Positions 60,048 through 64,000 of a stretch of DNA of 64,000 nucleotides are shown here, piece after piece (position 1 is the first letter of the stretch; every line of letters starts with the position of its first letter). Below the pieces are notes generated by a model, which worked only from the letters and a program-made list of their open reading frames with translations, did no database searches and had not been told where the DNA came from. The stretch is taken from the NCBI GenBank assembly GCA_019843655.1, contig JACDQD010000007.1, positions 26,182,365-26,246,364 on the forward strand. Direction: 5' to 3'. Source of the DNA: Lethocerus indicus (Eukaryota; Arthropoda; Insecta; Hemiptera; Belostomatidae). A program made the translations under genes and the position numbers.

Positions 60048-60410
60048 AGGACCCTCTAAAAGGCTCAATAACACTGAATTTCAATTTAAGATTTTTCTAC
60101 AGAATACATTTTTCGACTAAGAACATCGACTTCTGTATATGCAATGGAAATATAATTACAATACTTACAATTGTTATCAAGGGTTATAAACCGCGTTTTT
60201 GGTCCATTGGTAAACTTTCTTTTCACAAAACGTTCGTTAGGCCATCTAAAAGACTCAATAATCATTGAATTTAAAAAACGTCCCTATAGTTTTGTTTTTC
60301 TATAGAATGCAGTTTGGACTACTACATAGAATTTTGTACAGATTAGGGAATTAAATGGGAATAATAATTTACATTGATTATCTACGATTTTCCTTCACAA
60401 AACGATTGAT
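60048..60410 (+). repeat. Degenerate tandem duplication, about 190-bp unit
   Basis: Unit 1 (60048-60237) and unit 2 (60238-60410) share CCTCTAAAAGGCTCAATAA/CCATCTAAAAGACTCAATAA, CATTGAATTT, TTTTTCTA(C/T)AGAATGCA and, at their ends, CTTTTCACAAAACG/CCTTCACAAAACGA. No function can be suggested. Confidence 0.65.
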
Positions 60411-61809
60411 GTTCGCTGTATTAACACTGTACAAAATACATTTAAAAATTTTAAATAATTTAAAACAAATCGAAGCAACGAGGTTTATTTATAAAAGGGT
60501 ATATAAAGTCCCCGCTACTGCTGTTATGTATTCAATTTAAATATTTGGTTGGGCAACACGCGACATGCGACTCTCATATTCTCGATTTTGCGCAACTCCA
60601 AAATAGTTTTCGACGGTCGTTTTCTATTTGTAAACATTTTTTTCTATAACACAGATTTGAGGTTACCCGCTCTGTAATATTATCGCGTTAGAAAGGGTCC
60701 CGGAGTCAGCGTATCCCCCGTCGGAATGACTCATTTGCTCTGAGCTATTTACGCAAGCAATTAACCGCATATTCGATATGTTTTAAAAAGCAGCCCCGTT
60801 GAGCAATATAGCGGCCACTTTTATTCCGACCTCGTTTATTCAGATGGCGACAATGTTTCAGTTCTGTCCGTATATTTTCTTTACATCTGTTTATAAAAAT
60901 AATTGCTAGAAAACGAGGAAACGTGTCAAAAAATATAAGCCTACGATGAAGAGGGATAACGCAGTTCAGAATAATTAAATGTTAATTTTAATAATTAATA
61001 ACAGCAGCCATAGAGTATTGAGAGAAAAACATTCAAATATGACAGACAGACGAAAGAAAGCTGTAGTTTAAGCTAAAAAATAACTGTAAATTAAAGTTAA
61101 TCTGACCCCAGGAATATGAACTTTTATTTTCAATCTTTTTGAGTCAATTCATAATAAATTCGTTGCGGAGCGAATAAATTCGGAGAGAACAAAGTCGTAC
61201 TTTTCCGCAAGTATTTTTTCTTAAGAACCGATTTTACGAGAGTTAAATTTTTGAATATTCGGGTCAATTTGAGGTCCGGGCGGACACAAATGTGTTGAAC
61301 CCGACAGGAGCTCGGACAATGGAGGTGTTCCAAAGTCCGAGCACCGTTACAAAATCCTATCCCAATAAGCAGTCAGAGTTCATCTTTACTCCAGTGCAAA
61401 CTATTCCCTACCACTCGTAAGTTTATTTTTTAAACTTATTATAATTTAAAGTAGTGGTTAATTACATATAATTGTTATTTCAAAAATATAGGTATATGGT
61501 ATGTATTTACATTGTGGAAGTTGATATTCACCATTAGAATTTTTCGAAGTAAAGCCTAAGTACTAGTCGCTAGGTAATATTGAAACACACATTCCAATCG
61601 GAAGAGATAATTAACTATCATACTAATATAACGTATGAAGGATTTCTGAAATGAAACCCATAATGTTGCTGGTTTATATGATAGTTTCGCAGTAATCGGG
61701 TATTATATAGGCCGTTAAATCAGAAGAGGGAATGGACTAAAAAAATATCTCTTCTCAATGGTCCTTTGCTAGACCTTTCGTTGACATCCAGTTCTTAGAG
61801 ATAGACAGT
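60411..61809. other. No gene seen; eroded repeat pieces
   Basis: Decayed pieces of the GGGCAGTATTGAGAGC repeat at about 61010-61045 and 61718-61752. No domain in the frame at 61130-61333. Confidence 0.45.
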
Positions 61810-61862
61810 ACAACTGAAGTAAGGGCCGACGAGAGGAGACGGAAGAACGCGAAATCCGCGGT
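61810..61862 (+). repeat. Foldback family relic
   Basis: CAACTGAAG, then CGACGAGAGGAGACGGAAGA and CGCGAAATCCGCGG, parallel the end of the right arm of the copy at 63311-63612. Confidence 0.5.
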
Positions 61863-63310
61863 AATTTCAACCCTTCGCTCAACGGTCTTTTTTTTCACAA
61901 GTCTGTACCGTTCCGATGGTAATAGTTTTGAATGAAATTTTGAAATAGGTAGCGACAATATTTTTCGATTTCTGCCTGAAAACCCGGGCCCCTCTCGAAA
62001 CCGGTTTTTGCGGCCGGCCGGAAACCGAACTTTCACTGATTACGAATTCCGCCTAACCGATGTCCCTCCACCTCGTCATGCGCTATTCGACACTTGCGCT
62101 TTAGGCGGCCGTGGAAAATTGAATCATTGTAAAATAATTTCTTCGCAGCCCGCAGATAAACGAAACGCGCGACTGGGGGTCGATAGCTGTCGCGCGTACT
62201 TAATATGAATGTAAATATAAGAACATGGGGGAGGGAGAGGGCAAACAAAATGCATAGAGTCAACCATATGGCCAAGTACCAGGCGCCAGAAAATAACTCG
62301 TATGGCTGTGGCAAAAAAAAACACGTTCACGTAGCCAACACCAATTAAGTATTCCCGGTAACACCCTTGTACAAGATTTATGCAATAATAATTTTAGTTA
62401 CATATTAATATATGTAATTATCATGAATTATATATGTCATGAATCATTGTTCGGAGAACAATTGGAGTGTGATCAGGGAACTGGTGCCTTTAAATGTATT
62501 CATTGTGCGGTTCTACCGTTGCAATATGAGTTTCCCTCCGCTTTGTTTTAAAGTAGAAATATGGGGTTGTTTCTCCGGCATATTTAATTCATTATCTGAA
62601 ATACTTGAGTTCAGGAATTCCCGTTTTAGAGTGTATATGTATGTGTATGCATATGTATATATATGTATACAAATGTAGACTGCTCTCTGAAGGAGGCTTG
62701 GTGTCCATAGCCAATTTCTCATAAACAAAGAGCTAGTTTATTCTAGAGTTCGTATTCGTAAGGTTTCGAATCGTTTCTCGACATGTGAGCAGTGCCACTG
62801 GCTAAATGTACAATAGAAGGCCGTATTTATAATTTTCATTTAGTATATTTAGCCTAGTTTCTGGTGCATAGGTAATGAAATATTTGCTGCGCGTTCTCGA
62901 GTCGAATTTTCCGATGTTCAAAGGATTGTCCCCCCCGCCTTTGAATAAGGCAATTACCGTATTACGTGTCAAACGGGTGCTTGTTCTTGTTGTCTGTGTC
63001 TGTTGGCATCTGTGTCGGTCGCTGAATAATGTATGGCGCGTCGCCACTTTGTGTTTTCACGAATGTTAAATACGACGGTTTTGAAAACCCGACGGCCGTG
63101 TTATTCGATCGAGGGCCGTTCGAGTCCTCCTGTCGCCAACAGGCCAAGAAGTCGTTCCCTTTTTATTTTTTTTTCGTTTTCGGTTTTTTTTCGACACCGA
63201 CTCACGACAGATTGCGCTCCCGAAACTGGAGGGAAATCGGTTGATTTAAAAGGTCGATTTAATAGTCGTGTTACGAGCCTTCAAAAGCGAAGTTTTCTTT
63301 GTAGACTTCT
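61863..63310. other. No gene seen
   Basis: Frames near 61755-62330 and 62802-63314 have no domain. A TATG/TGTATA-rich stretch lies at about 62630-62670. Confidence 0.5.
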
Positions 63311-63612
63311 GTAGACTTGTGACGTATTCTTCTGTCTCCTTTCGCTGGTTTGATCTGTCGCTAGGCCGTTTTCGGCCGCTCGCCATATTCAGTAGCGGTG
63401 TCAGTCACTTTGGCACGTTGGATTGCAAGTTTGCACTGCCGCTTATTTCACTTGTACTGTCAACGTGCTAAAGTGACTAACACGGTTACTAAAGATGGCA
63501 ATCGGCCAAGAGGCCAATCCAGCCGAAGACCACAAACAATAGAGAGGAGACAGAATAACACGAAATCTACGGTATATCCCAACCCCTCGCAGACCTGGAA
63601 AACGGGTATTCC
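63311..63612 (-). mobile_element. Foldback retroposon-like element, inverted copy
   Basis: Read on the minus strand it begins with the unique head (ATACCCGTTTTCC, AGGTCTGCGAGGGGTTGG), as in the copies at 30572 and 53304, so the family has a fixed polarity. Arms at about 63328-63418 and 63466-63560 are reverse complements around a spacer. Here the arm carrying the head is the more diverged. I could not find a clear target duplication. Confidence 0.75.
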
Positions 63613-63640
63613 AAAATAGAATTATGTTCGAAAAACGATG

Positions 63641-63976
63641 TTAACCCCTTGCCTTGCTATTTAATTTCCAACTGTGCGTGCCAAAAGCGACACCAAGGTC
63701 GCGTAGGGACATACACAGCTTGGCTGAGCGTTCGAAACTTTACAAATCGCAAACGCCCTATCATATGTGTATCCACGTGCGCGGTACAATTAACTTTGCA
63801 AGATGTTTGATAAATAATTATGATTAGAAAATATTTGGCACGGCCGACCCACCAAGTATCTGAGACGTCTTTATGTTTCGCCCGGTGGCCTTACGACTTC
63901 ACTGAGGCGTCTTACTTATGTTTGGCCCGGTAGAGTTACGACGTCTCTGAGGCGTCATTGTAAGCTGAGGGGTTAA
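63641..63976. mobile_element. piggyBac-like MITE with intact TTAA ends
   Basis: The left end starts TTAACCCCTTGCC and the right end read outward is TTAACCCCTCAGC. Both begin at TTAA and share TTAACCCCT, close to the ends of piggyBac elements. Near the right end are two and a fraction tandem units of 42-45 bp (63860-63957), each with CTGAG.CGTCT, TATGTTT and CCCGGT motifs, a sub-terminal repeat arrangement common in such elements. It has no coding capacity. It lies 28 bp from the foldback element that ends at 63612. Confidence 0.8.
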
Positions 63977-64000
63977 AACTTAATAACCATATGCGTATAA

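Noticed and set aside
1..64000. CRISPR array, bacterial operon or phage-type system
   Set aside because: No regularly spaced direct repeats, no compact co-oriented genes and no Shine-Dalgarno-linked frames; the repeats and splice signals are those of an animal genome.

Overview
This window reads as non-coding nuclear DNA of an animal, most probably an insect or other arthropod. It is AT-rich, and CpG is not visibly depleted outside one block. It carries many (TA)n and (GA)n microsatellites and decayed copies of mariner, piggyBac-like and Jockey/I-like elements. No complete protein gene can be supported. The longest uninterrupted frame is 186 codons (minus strand, 4814-5374), has no recognisable domain and runs into a transposon end. 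No canonical tRNA, rRNA, CRISPR array or bacterial-type operon was seen. The taxon cannot be fixed from the sequence alone.

Layout. 0-5.4 kb: a plus-strand splice-type site at 2297/2298, a 698-bp TTAA-flanked piggyBac-like element (3490-4187), and an internally deleted mariner (about 4299-4833) with a broken transposase gene. 5.4-13.6 kb: a small hairpin, microsatellites, a non-LTR reverse transcriptase fragment (8525-8838, minus), a tRNA-like SINE head (10893-10965), and a strikingly AT-rich, CpG-poor block (about 11775-13225). 13.6-27 kb: two Jockey-like LINE tail fragments (17150-17755 and 25690-25845, minus), a tRNA-type SINE (19150-19310), and a 20-bp perfect palindrome beside a GCACT cluster (about 19530-19620). 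27-35 kb: a second splice-type site at 28180/28181, a candidate untranslated exon (30301-30528), a foldback element with a 14-bp target duplication (30572-30835), and a young LINE tail with a perfect 14-bp target duplication (34487-34681). 35-50 kb: mostly featureless, with candidate exons at 38834-38927 and 46593-46751. 50-64 kb: two degenerate tandem duplications, two more foldback elements (53304-53615, 63311-63612), and a 336-bp piggyBac-like MITE with intact TTAA ends (63641-63976).

Two observations stand out. First, a dispersed family of hairpin-forming elements has three near-complete copies, one cleanly half-length copy and many relics. Its flanking duplications of about 14 bp and one-ended truncation look like LINE-style retroposition rather than DNA transposition. 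Second, two plus-strand sites have a pyrimidine tract and YAG joined directly to GTAAG, each followed by a plausible downstream donor. This is the arrangement of recursive-splicing (ratchet) sites in very long introns, and it suggests that much of the window may be one long plus-strand intron. This remains an inference until transcript data are examined.
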